64,000 nucleotides of DNA from Gammaproteobacteria bacterium (GCA_029880855.1 JAOUNS010000005.1:81130-145129), one strand, 5' to 3'; shown: positions 43,571 to 53,297, numbered from the stretch's first letter. A program made the numbers and translations. Notes: generated from the sequence alone by a model not told the origin.

Positions 43571-44898
43571 TTGAATCCAAACCTCATCTTGTGTTTCTTG
43601 TAGACCTCCTTGCGGAACAGTGTGGTGTAACGCCAGTAGGAAGCGGCCCGCCACAAGCTGCGCAGGTTGGTCTTCACATCAGAGAACCGATAGAGCAATG
43701 AGAAGATGCTGTTGAATTTCTGTCTCGCCTTGTGACAGGCCTCGGTCAATTCATCCGGTGTCATGTTGGCCGGGATAAATGCCGCATCATTAAACCGGTA
43801 TTCGGGATGCAACCACCACTTGCCGTCATATAACAAACGGTTTTCCTTCTGCAGTTTGCTGTACAACGGTGTATTGGGATAGGGCATCAGGATATTGAAG
43901 GCGGCAAAGGTAAAGCGATTTTGCAGGGCAAACTCCATGGTCGCCAGGATGGAATCATAGGTATCATTGTCATAACCCAGCGTAAACGCCGCCCAGGTCT
44001 GCATGCCGTGATCACGCAACACCTTCACTTCATAATCATAATTGGTAAAGCCGGGGAGATTGGGCGCCTTGCGCGCATCACGCAGGCTGGCCCGGGTGAT
44101 GGATTCAAATCCCATCACATGCCCGATGCAACCACTGTCGGCCATCAGCTTCATCAGTTCCAGATCTCTGGTCACATCCAGACTGGCCTGACTGATCCAG
44201 TTGATGCGCAAGGGGATCAGGGCGCTGCACAACTCTTTCAGCGCCTTGCGATCAGTGGCGATGTTGTCATCGATAAAAAAGACAAACTTGCGTTCCTGTT
44301 CGGCGATCTCGCGCACCACTTCATCCACCCGCCGAATGTAGTGGGTCTTGTTGAAGTACTTGCTCACCGCACAAAAACTGCACGCAAAACGGCAACCCCG
44401 GGTGAATTGCATCAGGGACATGGGCAGATAGCCCTTGCCCTGGTATATCTCACGCCGTGGCAGGGTGTTGTTCAGCTGGGCGATGCCGGGTGGGGCCTGA
44501 TAGATCGTCTGCAATTTATGTCGGCGCGCATCCTCAACGACCTGTGCCCACAGGGTCTCGGCATCACCGATGAAGATACTGTCGGCATGTTGCGCCACTT
44601 CTTCCGGTAACAGGGTGGCATGCATGCCACCCATGATCACCGGCACGCCGCGTTGCCGGTACTCAGCGGCGATCTCATAGGCGCGACGGGCGGTATAGGT
44701 CTCTATGGTAATGGCAACGAGATCGGCAGCCTCATCAAACGGAATCGACTCCATGCGATCATCGTACATCACCACGTCCACATCCGGTGGTGTCAGACCG
44801 GCCAGCACACCCAGCATCAGGGGTTCCATGCGGCCTTCATCCACATACAGACTGTGTTCGCGCCGACCGATGTTGGGCTTGATAAAAGTAACCTTCAT
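43567..44898 (-). CDS. B12-binding radical SAM enzyme (cluster copy A)
   Basis: A 443-residue protein with an N-terminal cobalamin-binding-type domain (about 1-135, with IMGGMHATLLPEEV) and a radical SAM domain with the cluster motif CRFACSFC (Cys169, 173, 176). The C-terminal region fits the DUF4070-like group that includes HpnP-type methylases. It probably uses methylcobalamin and SAM for C-methylation or ring formation on an unactivated carbon. It starts two bases after the stop of copy B (a single-base gap) and overlaps the next gene by four. It is closely similar to copies B and C. Confidence 0.9.
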   Translation of the reverse strand: MKVTFIKPNIGRREHSLYVDEGRMEPLMLGVLAGLTPPDVDVVMYDDRMESIPFDEAADLVAITIETYTARRAYEIAAEYRQRGVPVIMGGMHATLLPEEVAQHADSIFIGDAETLWAQVVEDARRHKLQTIYQAPPGIAQLNNTLPRREIYQGKGYLPMSLMQFTRGCRFACSFCAVSKYFNKTHYIRRVDEVVREIAEQERKFVFFIDDNIATDRKALKELCSALIPLRINWISQASLDVTRDLELMKLMADSGCIGHVMGFESITRASLRDARKAPNLPGFTNYDYEVKVLRDHGMQTWAAFTLGYDNDTYDSILATMEFALQNRFTFAAFNILMPYPNTPLYSKLQKENRLLYDGKWWLHPEYRFNDAAFIPANMTPDELTEACHKARQKFNSIFSLLYRFSDVKTNLRSLWRAASYWRYTTLFRKEVYKKHKMRFGFK

Positions 44899-44899
44899 C

Positions 44900-46213
44900 T
44901 CAGGTCCCCAGAACCCGGTGTTGCTTACGCATCACTTCCCGCCGCGACACCAGATTGGCCAAACCAACGATACCGGTGCGAAACAGATCCAGCCCGGCAT
45001 CAGAGCCAAGTACACGCAGGGTTATCGACTTCCAGGAATAAAATTGCCGCTTGGCTTCAAAACACTTTTCTGCAAACCGTTCCGGTGCGATGCCTTTGGG
45101 GATAAAGATGGGATCACCATAACGATAATTCGGGTCCAGCCACCATTTGGGTGAAAGCAGTCGCCCTTCCCGTTTCAAACGATCATATAACGGCGAATTG
45201 GGCGTGGGTGTCAACGGATTAAAGTTGGCGATCTCCAGTCTGGCCTGCATGGCAAACTCCAGACTGCGATCGATGATCTCTTCGGTGTCATGGTCATAAC
45301 CAAAGACAAAGGTGCCGTACACCGCAATGCCACGTTGATGCAGCTTGCGTACCACACTCGCATAGTCGCCGGCCACATGGTTCCAGGGCTTGCCCATCTG
45401 TTTCAGGTTTTCCTTTGACAGGGATTCAAAACCGATCAACACGAATACACAACCGGCCTCGGCCAGACGATCCAGCAGCTCATCATCCCGCGCCACATCA
45501 ATGCTGATCTGGCAGGACCAGCGCAACCCCAGTGGTTTCAGGGCGGTCAACAGGGCGTTGAGTTCATTGCGCCGGGAAAAGAGATTGTCATCCACAAAGA
45601 AGAGCAACTTGCGCCGATTCAGTGTTTGTAATTCCGCCAGTGTTTCCTGCACCGGCCGGATGCGCAGGCTGTCCTGATAAAAGGCGCGGATGGAACAGAA
45701 ATCACAGGCAAAACGACAGCCGCGACTGAACTGGATCGGTTCCACCGGAATATATTTCTTGCCGATGAAAATGGTTTTATCCTGGCGAAAGTCGCGCAAG
45801 GGTTGATCGTTACCGCCACTGTAAACCTTTTGCAGTCGATCGCCGCGAAAATCATCCAGCAACTGTTCCCAGACACCTTCCGCATCACCGATCACCACCG
45901 CATCGGCATGTTGCAACACCTCTTCCGGCAAGAAGGTGGGATGATAACCGCCCATGATCACCGGCACCCCTTTGGCCCGATAACCTGCCGCCAGTTCATA
46001 GGCCCGTCGTGCAGTAAAGGTCTCAACCGTAATGGCAACCAAATCAGGTTGATCATCGGCCGGAATGACCTCCACCTTGTCATCATAAAAGGTTACTGCT
46101 ACATCAGCCGGTGTACGTGCCGCCAGTATCGCCATGGACATGGGTTGCATGCCATCGGTGGAGCGATAGTCACCCATATTGGGTCGCAACAGGGTCAGCC
46201 GTTCCAGTCTCAT
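44900..46213 (-). CDS. B12-binding radical SAM enzyme (cluster copy B)
   Basis: A 437-residue protein with cobalamin-binding-type N-terminus (IMGGYHPTFLPEEV at about 87-100) and the radical SAM motif CRFACDFC (Cys166, 170, 173). The domain order is the same as copy A, with a shorter N-terminus. The ATG at 46213 overlaps the GNAT stop (ATGA). The local similarity to copies A and C, for example TARRAYELAAGYRAKGVPVIM, suggests duplication inside the cluster. The substrate is unknown. Confidence 0.9.
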   Translation of the reverse strand: MRLERLTLLRPNMGDYRSTDGMQPMSMAILAARTPADVAVTFYDDKVEVIPADDQPDLVAITVETFTARRAYELAAGYRAKGVPVIMGGYHPTFLPEEVLQHADAVVIGDAEGVWEQLLDDFRGDRLQKVYSGGNDQPLRDFRQDKTIFIGKKYIPVEPIQFSRGCRFACDFCSIRAFYQDSLRIRPVQETLAELQTLNRRKLLFFVDDNLFSRRNELNALLTALKPLGLRWSCQISIDVARDDELLDRLAEAGCVFVLIGFESLSKENLKQMGKPWNHVAGDYASVVRKLHQRGIAVYGTFVFGYDHDTEEIIDRSLEFAMQARLEIANFNPLTPTPNSPLYDRLKREGRLLSPKWWLDPNYRYGDPIFIPKGIAPERFAEKCFEAKRQFYSWKSITLRVLGSDAGLDLFRTGIVGLANLVSRREVMRKQHRVLGT

Positions 46214-47355
46214 AGCAGGGCGATCTCCGGTTGTGCCGGTCGGTTATCCAGCGCTGCGGCAGCTTCACCCGGCCAGTCCACACTGTCGATAGTGGTGACA
46301 TACAACTCATGGGGCTGGCGTATTAATTTACCCAGCAAGGGGTTGTCTTTCGCAAGCCCGAGCATAGCCAGTGCGACGTTGCGTTGTTTTACCAAAGAGA
46401 GGGCCTCCTGAATCAAATTGGTTATAAGATGCTGTTCAGATTCATCAACCGCAAGGAATGCCAAAAAGAGATAGTCGATCTGTTTGCCCGCCACAGGCAG
46501 ACTGACACGTCCGGCTGCACCTGCATACAGGTTATAGATCGGCCGCAACAGATTGAGCGGAAAACGATAACCGCGCACCACGGTCTGTTTAAAACGCCGT
46601 TGATCCCACAAGGCGACGCAGGCCGTGATACGGCCATCACGTTTCAGCAGATAAAAATCCTGCAATTGCAAGCCATTGCTGCCGTCGAGTTGTTGTAACC
46701 AGGCTGAAGTTAACTGCGGCGCAAACTGCCACTGTTGTTGTTGCGCGTTATAAAATTCCACCAGCGCCGGGATATCTGCGGTTGTTGCCGCTTGCCACAG
46801 GGATGATGACTTGCACTGATATGCGGGAAACGCCAGGGTATTCATCTCACCACGGGGCAAATAGACCGGCAGGCCGGGCAGTTGCGCCTCCAGCAGGCGT
46901 TTGGCGGCAAGATTTTCACCGGCAATACTGGTAAACCAGAATGGCGGGCTCTGTGCTGCACTGAATTGTTGTACGGCGCGAAAGCCGTTGCGGATCACAC
47001 TGAGTCGATGGCGGAATGCAGGTTGCACCCGCAACTCACCCAAATAACCGGTGATTGTTGTCTTGCCATTCACGTGGCCCGGCAACAGGGTCCAGGCACA
47101 CATGCCGACGATCTCGTTGGGCTGATTCTCCCGATGGGCAAGCAAGGTATGTGATTCACCAAACAATTGCCCGGCCGCAAAATAATCCGGCTCATGTTCC
47201 ATGGTCAGTCTGACCCAGCTCTCCATGGCATTGTTGCGCAGGATATCCTGCAAGACGGTATTATCATCCACCGTTGCCATGCGATAGACAATGCCGGCGG
47301 CACGATACACGGTTATCGTTTCATCCGGCAGACCCTGTTGCGCCACCGCTGTCAT
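46210..47355 (-). CDS. GNAT-like acyltransferase protein in the cluster
   Basis: A 381-residue protein with two GNAT-like halves, residues about 20-150 (VGMCAWTLLPGHVNG; GELRVQPAFRHRLSVIRNGFRAVQQF, an acetyl-CoA-loop-like stretch) and about 195-370. The assignment is by pattern and moderate. It could transfer an acyl or aminoacyl group in the pathway. The start is the ATG at 47355, which shares one base with the stop of copy C (TGATG); the upstream TTG is not needed. Its stop overlaps the start of copy B by four bases. Confidence 0.65.
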   Translation of the reverse strand: MTAVAQQGLPDETITVYRAAGIVYRMATVDDNTVLQDILRNNAMESWVRLTMEHEPDYFAAGQLFGESHTLLAHRENQPNEIVGMCAWTLLPGHVNGKTTITGYLGELRVQPAFRHRLSVIRNGFRAVQQFSAAQSPPFWFTSIAGENLAAKRLLEAQLPGLPVYLPRGEMNTLAFPAYQCKSSSLWQAATTADIPALVEFYNAQQQQWQFAPQLTSAWLQQLDGSNGLQLQDFYLLKRDGRITACVALWDQRRFKQTVVRGYRFPLNLLRPIYNLYAGAAGRVSLPVAGKQIDYLFLAFLAVDESEQHLITNLIQEALSLVKQRNVALAMLGLAKDNPLLGKLIRQPHELYVTTIDSVDWPGEAAAALDNRPAQPEIALL

Positions 47356-48713
47356 CAACGACTCGCCTCCAGCAGTTTGCCCTGCCAGGTCTCGTCACCC
47401 AGCGGATAGCCGTTGCGTTTGTTGATCTCGTTGCTGTGCATGAAGTTGATGGGGAAGTAGTTGCGAAACATAAAACCGTCACTGCGATTCACGGCGGCAA
47501 AGCCGCGCCGGATGATACTGGCCAGTGAATAGAAGCGCTTGCGTGACTCCACACACAGGCGGGTGATCTCTTCCGGTTGCAACAACCGGGTATGGAACGG
47601 CACATCATTATAACGATAGGCCTCATCCAGCCACCAGGAGTCAAAGCGCAACTGTCCCTCTTCCTGTAACCGTTTGTAGAGTGGTGTACCGGGAAAAGGA
47701 GTCAAATGATTAAAGGCGGCGATATAAAATTGTTGTTCAATGGCAAATTCCACCGAGTCATGGAAGGATTGTTCGTTATCGTGTTCATAACCAAACACAA
47801 AGGTGGCATAGACGCGGATATTGTGCCGACGCAGATTGTTCATGGCTGTCTCATAACCGCCCTTCATCATGTTGAAATTTTTCTTCATGGACTTCAGGTT
47901 GGCCTCATTGAGACTTTCAAAACCGATCAATACACCCTTGCAACCACTGCGGTTGAGCAAGCTGAGAAACTCCTCATCATGAGCGGCATTGATACTCATC
48001 TGGGTGATCCAGCGCACCTTGAGTCGGGCCAGCTCACGCAACAGGGGTTTGGCCGCCTTGATATTGCCGGCAAAGTTGTCATCCACGAAAAAGAACAACC
48101 TGGTGCGATCCTTGAGTGATTCGATCTCGCGCACAATATCCTCCACCGGACGTTGCCGGTGGGTGCGTTCAAAGAATGTCTGGATGGCGCAAAAGTCACA
48201 CGGAAAACGACAACCGCGACCGGTCTCCACCAGACCGATGGGCAGGTAACGCTTGCCTTGAAAGATGGTACGGTCCACACGTATCAAACCCAGGTCGGGT
48301 CGCAGCTCAGCCTGATATCTTTTCTTCAAGGTGCCGTGATGCAAGTCATCGATCACCTCGGCCCAGATCAATTCCGCTTCACCGATGACGACAGCTTCGG
48401 CATAGCGTTCCGCCTCTTCCGGCACCAGGGTGGCGTGAAAACCACCGAAGATCACCGGTACACCACGTTGCCGGTATTCACTGGCGATCTGATAGGCCCG
48501 CCGGGCGGTATAGGTCTCCAGTGACATCACCACTGCATCAGTGGCTTCATCGTACGGTATGGTCTCCAGCCGATCATCATAAAAACGGATCTCCACATCA
48601 GCCGGTGTCAGGCCGGCAACAGCCGCCGCAGGCAAGGGTTCCATTTGCCAGGAACGGATATAGGACTCACCGCGCCGGTGACCGATGGCCGGATGAATAA
48701 TAGTTATCCGCAT
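47355..48713 (-). CDS. B12-binding radical SAM enzyme (cluster copy C)
   Basis: A 452-residue protein with cobalamin-binding-type N-terminus (IFGGFHATLVPEEA at about 88-101), the radical SAM motif CRFPCDFC (Cys168, 172, 175) and the same C-terminal region as copies A and B. The first 130 residues are almost superimposable on copy A (YDDRxExIPxDEA, ETYTARRAY). It overlaps copy D by 10 bases. A B12-dependent methylation or C-C bond-forming step is likely, but the substrate is not known. Confidence 0.9.
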   Translation of the reverse strand: MRITIIHPAIGHRRGESYIRSWQMEPLPAAAVAGLTPADVEIRFYDDRLETIPYDEATDAVVMSLETYTARRAYQIASEYRQRGVPVIFGGFHATLVPEEAERYAEAVVIGEAELIWAEVIDDLHHGTLKKRYQAELRPDLGLIRVDRTIFQGKRYLPIGLVETGRGCRFPCDFCAIQTFFERTHRQRPVEDIVREIESLKDRTRLFFFVDDNFAGNIKAAKPLLRELARLKVRWITQMSINAAHDEEFLSLLNRSGCKGVLIGFESLNEANLKSMKKNFNMMKGGYETAMNNLRRHNIRVYATFVFGYEHDNEQSFHDSVEFAIEQQFYIAAFNHLTPFPGTPLYKRLQEEGQLRFDSWWLDEAYRYNDVPFHTRLLQPEEITRLCVESRKRFYSLASIIRRGFAAVNRSDGFMFRNYFPINFMHSNEINKRNGYPLGDETWQGKLLEASR

Positions 48714-50110
48714 ATGATTCGATTGTCACTACTGGTGCTTGCAGTCACCGGCTTGGCCGGGGCATCCATGAAGGCCAGCGGATTGGGTAACAATGGATTG
48801 ATCTGCATATCGCAGTTGTAATAGTGATGCAGATGATGGGCATAGAATCGATAACCCATGTTGACACTCACGGCCAAAGGATTGAAATTGCGCGCCTTCC
48901 ACAAACGTTTTGCAATAGAGGACCAGCGATAGACTTTCTTCCAGGCTGTTTCATGACCTTCCGCCAGTTGCTTCACACTCATGTTGCGCGGTTGAAACAC
49001 CACATGCTGGCCGTCATACAGTTCCCAGTCCCGCGTCAGAATGCGACCCTGAGTCTCCATGTTGCGATACAACGGTGTGCCGGGGAACGGGGTCAACACG
49101 GCAAAGCGCGGCAGGTCCACCCCCGCATCAATGGCGAACTCCACCGTATTGTCGAACACATCGGGTGTGTCGTGATCCAGCCCGAACACAAAACAACCCT
49201 GAATCGAAATACCCAGGTGATGCAGATCGGAGATGATCTCCTTGTAGCCCACCGAGGCGTTAAACCGTTTTTTGGCATCCTTGAGACTTTGTTCTGTGAC
49301 CGTCTCCAGTCCCAGCAACAGGCCTTTGCAGCCGCTGCGCGCCATCAACTCTTTCAGTTCTTCGTCATGGGCCAGTAATACGGTAGATAATCCGAACCAT
49401 TGCAGATTCAACGGGATCAATGCCCTGAATAACTCCTTGGCGTATTTCTTGTCGGAGATCAGGTTGAGATCGATGAAGATGATCTTCTTTTGTCCCACCT
49501 GTTTGATATCCTCGATCACCCAGTCGATGGGACGCTGATATTGTTTACGGCCCCAGGCCGCCGGTGCGACACAAAACTCACAATCGTGTACACAGGATCG
49601 ACTCGCTTCGAACACCGCCTGGGTGAGAAACAGTTTCTTGTCCATCAACTCCCGTTTCGGAAACGGCGTGCGACCCAATTGCAGATCGGCCCGTTGTTGA
49701 TAGAACTTGCGTAGTTGGCCGTTATGAAAATCGCGCAACAGTTGCGGCCAACTCTCTTCCGCATAACCGACGCAGATCGCATCGGCATGATGTGCCGCCT
49801 CTTCCGGCATCAGGGTCACATGGGGACCACCCAAGACGACAGTGATATTACGCGCACGAAACTCCGCCGCCAGTTCATAGGCCCGGGTTGAGGTGCCGGT
49901 GATCACCGTCATGCCGATCAGATCGGCCTCGATATTCTCCGGGATCAATTCGATCCCCTCATCGATCAGTTGCAGTTCCACTTCCAGTTCCGGCGGGATT
50001 AACGCGGCCAGGGTGGTGAGAGTCAGGGGTTGATAGCGCAGTGACTTTTTAAACAGACCACCCTTGTGTCGATAAAGGGGTCCCTTGGGTGAGATTAAAA
50101 CAATTTTCAT
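48704..50110 (-). CDS. B12-binding radical SAM enzyme (cluster copy D, divergent)
   Basis: A 468-residue protein with a cobalamin-binding-type N-terminus (VLGGPHVTLMPEEA at about 92-105) and the radical SAM motif CVHDCEFC (Cys173, 177, 180). It differs more from copies A-C: the first domain starts ISPKGPLYRHKGG, and the cluster motif has CVHDC instead of CRF(A/P)C. So it may catalyse a different step. The ATG at 50110 overlaps the GH3 stop by four bases (ATGA). It overlaps copy C by 10 bases. Confidence 0.9.
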   Translation of the reverse strand: MKIVLISPKGPLYRHKGGLFKKSLRYQPLTLTTLAALIPPELEVELQLIDEGIELIPENIEADLIGMTVITGTSTRAYELAAEFRARNITVVLGGPHVTLMPEEAAHHADAICVGYAEESWPQLLRDFHNGQLRKFYQQRADLQLGRTPFPKRELMDKKLFLTQAVFEASRSCVHDCEFCVAPAAWGRKQYQRPIDWVIEDIKQVGQKKIIFIDLNLISDKKYAKELFRALIPLNLQWFGLSTVLLAHDEELKELMARSGCKGLLLGLETVTEQSLKDAKKRFNASVGYKEIISDLHHLGISIQGCFVFGLDHDTPDVFDNTVEFAIDAGVDLPRFAVLTPFPGTPLYRNMETQGRILTRDWELYDGQHVVFQPRNMSVKQLAEGHETAWKKVYRWSSIAKRLWKARNFNPLAVSVNMGYRFYAHHLHHYYNCDMQINPLLPNPLAFMDAPAKPVTASTSSDNRIICG

Positions 50111-51645
50111 GCGACGGACTCCAGTATGTCATCCAGCCAGGCGGTCTTGACACACAGGGCCGGGACCTTGATATCGCCCAGCCGTGTCTCCCTGTGTACC
50201 GGACTATTGATAAATGCAGACAGAGGTTCATCCAGCAACAGCGGTTGCAAGGCGGATAACTGTCCGAGTTTGCGTGCATAGGCATAGTGGGGATTGGCGG
50301 CCAGCGCCTGTTCCACCTTTTCCACCACTGCTGCGTTTGTATGATGTATTTTGCGATCCAGGATCAACAGGTAACCGGGCTTGCCTTGCAGACGCGGCAT
50401 CACCATACGAAAACCGTTTATCCCTTCCAGACAACCTGCCACGAAGGCTTCATGCAGTTTTTCCCCCACCAGATCCGAGGTGAGGTTTCCCCGCCCCATG
50501 AAGTGCAGAATGGGTAATCCATTGGTATAACCGCCACATCTGACCAGATCACCGGTCCGATAACGGTACAGGCCGCCGGCGGTGGTCATCACCACCTCAT
50601 ACTCATCACCGGTTGTCAGTTCATGAGCAAACAGACTGCGACCATCCGCCGTCAGGAACTCATAAAAACCGCTGTTTACTGTCAACACTGGTTGGTTATC
50701 ATCATTGGGAACGGTCACCACCCCTTCAGTGGATAGCAGACCCTTGGCCTGAAAGGCAACGTGCGGGAAACGTTGCTGCAAGGTGTGATAAAAGGGTTGC
50801 GAGGCGCCGGCGGCCCAACAACTGATCAGTTGCAGATTCGGCCAGAGTATGCGCGTATCACGATTCTCATGATAGTTGTGCAAGCATTCCACCGCAGCGG
50901 GATCCGCTGCCATCGTATGACCGGCAAGGGTTCCGCCTTCGTCTAACAGTGTCTGCAAGGGTTGATACAAATGATCCAGCGCTTCCAGCAACAACAGAAA
51001 AAAGGTCGGACTCCAGACAGATACCAGCACCAGATCCTGCCGTGTCACCAGATAATAGAGACTCAATAATTGCCAGTCACGGATATCGCTCACCTCACCC
51101 ACTTGCGGCGGTACCGCCGAACAGTGCGCAAAGAACGGTAACAGGGCCTCACCCAGATAGGCCGCATCCGACATACCGATGGGGATACCGCCGCTGGTGG
51201 TTTCGGCCTGGCGGCCGGCCGGACTGACAGCCCAATAAGCAGTGCCGGTTGAAATTGCATACTGTTGCGGCAAATGACAAAGCCAGGGCAGGACAGCGCG
51301 TTGAAAATCACGCAAGCTGTGTTGTGAATAGGGGATCAGTTTTTCTCTGCCGCTGCTGCCGCTGGTTCTTTCGAAAGCAAGCGGCTTGCCGCTGAATAAC
51401 ACATCCGTTGCTCCGGCAGCGATACGTTCAATATATGGTCTGATATCCTCATAACTGACCAGTGGCACCGTATCACGAAAGGACTCCATTGAGGCGATGC
51501 GATCAAAGTTGTGCTGACGACCATAGTCGGTATTTTTGTTTTCTTGCAGACATTCAAGCAACCACGCCTGTTGTTGCCTACGGCAATCAACCGCAACCGG
51601 TTGCGGCGGGATTAAATCAGGCAGTTGTTGCCAGTCGCTGATCAT
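50107..51645 (-). CDS. GH3-superfamily acyl-adenylate-forming amide synthetase
   Basis: A protein of about 512 residues of the ANL-superfamily group first known from plant auxin/jasmonate-amido synthetases. The ATP-binding motifs are visible: FERTSGSSGREKLIPYS (loop I), LLSTEGVV (loop II) and YRYRTGDLVRCGGY (loop III). It should adenylate a carboxylic acid and join it to an amino acid or amine. Plant-type substrates are not implied. The ATG at 51645 is preferred to a TTG at 51660. It overlaps the upstream GNAT gene by 29 bases. In this cluster it could activate or cap an acyl product. Confidence 0.87.
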   Translation of the reverse strand: MISDWQQLPDLIPPQPVAVDCRRQQQAWLLECLQENKNTDYGRQHNFDRIASMESFRDTVPLVSYEDIRPYIERIAAGATDVLFSGKPLAFERTSGSSGREKLIPYSQHSLRDFQRAVLPWLCHLPQQYAISTGTAYWAVSPAGRQAETTSGGIPIGMSDAAYLGEALLPFFAHCSAVPPQVGEVSDIRDWQLLSLYYLVTRQDLVLVSVWSPTFFLLLLEALDHLYQPLQTLLDEGGTLAGHTMAADPAAVECLHNYHENRDTRILWPNLQLISCWAAGASQPFYHTLQQRFPHVAFQAKGLLSTEGVVTVPNDDNQPVLTVNSGFYEFLTADGRSLFAHELTTGDEYEVVMTTAGGLYRYRTGDLVRCGGYTNGLPILHFMGRGNLTSDLVGEKLHEAFVAGCLEGINGFRMVMPRLQGKPGYLLILDRKIHHTNAAVVEKVEQALAANPHYAYARKLGQLSALQPLLLDEPLSAFINSPVHRETRLGDIKVPALCVKTAWLDDILESVA

Positions 51646-52354
51646 GCCAGGCCCTGTCAAATATCCGTTTTGCCAACGGTTTCATGTTGCATGCTTCCAA
51701 TTCACACAGACAAACCAGTTCATGGCCGCGCCGGTAACCGGGGTTTTTCTTCAAAAAAAACTGCACCGATTCTTTTTGCATCTCCTCTTTGGTGGGGAAG
51801 GCGACAGCCTCCTTTAAATGGCCGAGTGATTCGGGAAAAACAATCACTCCGCTGTCGCGATCATAATATTCACCGAATTTATCCAAGGCCAGTGAATCAG
51901 CCAGTGGTTTCAGATCGGATCGATCACTGGACCAGTGCGGGTAGAAAGATTTGCTGAATACCGGCAGATATTTGAAGGTGCGATGGCCCTTGACGATGAC
52001 AAACCAGTACAGCGGAACCTCGGGATGTGCATTTTTTATCTCGCCCATGTGCGCCAGCCAGGCGAAGGCCAGAGCCTGTTGCCCCCAGTGTTCCCGTGCC
52101 ACAATGGTATCACCGGAATAGACAATGCGAATCAATCGGTCCTGCCATGCATAGGGATAAATCTGCAAGGTGGTGAAACCGACCAGTTGATTGTGCCAGT
52201 AAAGCAATAATACTTCCGACTTGCTTGTCAGGTCTGACAACACCTGCTGCGCACTGCTGCCGTCATAATAAGCGAGATACAATGCAACGAGTTGCTGCCG
52301 GATTGTTTCATCCAGTTCAGCAATTTCCTGAAATGAGGTGCGGTACTCGTTCAT
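51617..52354 (-). CDS. GNAT-like protein, first gene of the cluster
   Basis: A 245-residue protein with a pattern that fits a GNAT fold: LLYWHNQLVGFTTLQIYPY (central strands), REHWGQQALAFAWLAHM (CoA-loop helix) and a variable end. No motif is diagnostic, so this is a tentative call. It is the promoter-proximal gene of the cluster. Upstream lie 285 non-coding bases, where the operon promoter should be. Downstream it overlaps the GH3 gene. Confidence 0.55.
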   Translation of the reverse strand: MNEYRTSFQEIAELDETIRQQLVALYLAYYDGSSAQQVLSDLTSKSEVLLLYWHNQLVGFTTLQIYPYAWQDRLIRIVYSGDTIVAREHWGQQALAFAWLAHMGEIKNAHPEVPLYWFVIVKGHRTFKYLPVFSKSFYPHWSSDRSDLKPLADSLALDKFGEYYDRDSGVIVFPESLGHLKEAVAFPTKEEMQKESVQFFLKKNPGYRRGHELVCLCELEACNMKPLAKRIFDRAWHDQRLATTA

Positions 52355-52638
52355 GATTCTGTCGCGTCAGTGCGCATTCCCCCGTGAATACTCTTTCTCT
52401 AAATTTAGCACAGCACAGCGGTGAGATAAATTATGATTTTTTAACAGCATTTTTTTCATCGGCAAGGTATTGCACGATAAGACACGTATTACATTACACA
52501 ACGTTGCCGTGGGTCAGCAGGACACAATTAAATACGTTTAAGCAACAAACGTGCTTTAACACACGGTAATACTCTATCTTTCATCCCTAAATAATCTGTG
52601 ACAACACGCCAGACTGCCTGTATTGACCGTGTTATCAA

Positions 52639-53160
52639 TTATTCTTCAATGCAATGTCCCTTGTAGGCCAGATAACGGGGCTTTTTGCTGATTTTATCCG
52701 GCAGTTTGACACAATGGACATATTGCGCGCCCGGAAAGGCTTGCTGCAATTTGGCCGGACAACGGCTCAGACGTGTCGATGTATCCGGCTGGGGTTCGGT
52801 GAGATTGAAATAACCATGAATATTGATCAACAGGGCGCCGGCGCTGTGAGTGATGATCAGATTTTCATCATCCACCGCCAGGGGTCGCGAATCGATGGGG
52901 GTGACCCAGCGATTGATGATCCGGTTCCCCCGATATTCCAGCATCAGTTCCAGCCCCATCTCGGCAGCCTGATCGGCGGCAGGCATCTTGTCCAGCTCAA
53001 TGCGGTGGGTGGCGCCACAGGGGTGATCCAGCCCCTCTTCCAGCACCTTGTGTTGTTCCGCCATGGCGGTATCCCGCCAGGCCCAGATCCCGTTTGGTTT
53101 GTCCGCCTGTGCCGCCAGGGATATACCCAGCAGACAGAACAGTCCCAGATATTTTTTCAT
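52639..53160 (-). CDS. Exported protein of unknown function
   Basis: A protein of about 173 residues with a signal peptide (MKKYLGLFCLLGISLAAQA). The mature domain has three Cys and a beta-like pattern (NGIWAWRDTAMAEQHKVLEEG at its start, HCVKLPDKISKKPRYLAYKG near the end). I recognise no family. The long frame to 53256 is not supported, because the ATG at 53160 has a signal peptide and a GAGAAACC ribosome-type leader. It is divergent from the GbsR gene and may share its regulatory region. Confidence 0.6.
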   Translation of the reverse strand: MKKYLGLFCLLGISLAAQADKPNGIWAWRDTAMAEQHKVLEEGLDHPCGATHRIELDKMPAADQAAEMGLELMLEYRGNRIINRWVTPIDSRPLAVDDENLIITHSAGALLINIHGYFNLTEPQPDTSTRLSRCPAKLQQAFPGAQYVHCVKLPDKISKKPRYLAYKGHCIEE

Positions 53161-53297
53161 TTGGTTTCTCCGGTCGCAGGGCATGCTGCGACAGCATTCT
53201 CGCGTGTCAGTCCTTATATATATCAGCTCCGGCCCGGCCTGACAAAACTGCGGCATTTCGACCGCCCGGACTTGACAGGGAGATGATTTTTCACTAA

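Noticed and set aside
50107..51645. Auxin or plant-hormone conjugation
   Set aside because: GH3 is a family name; nothing in the gene context concerns indole acids, so this is not inferred.
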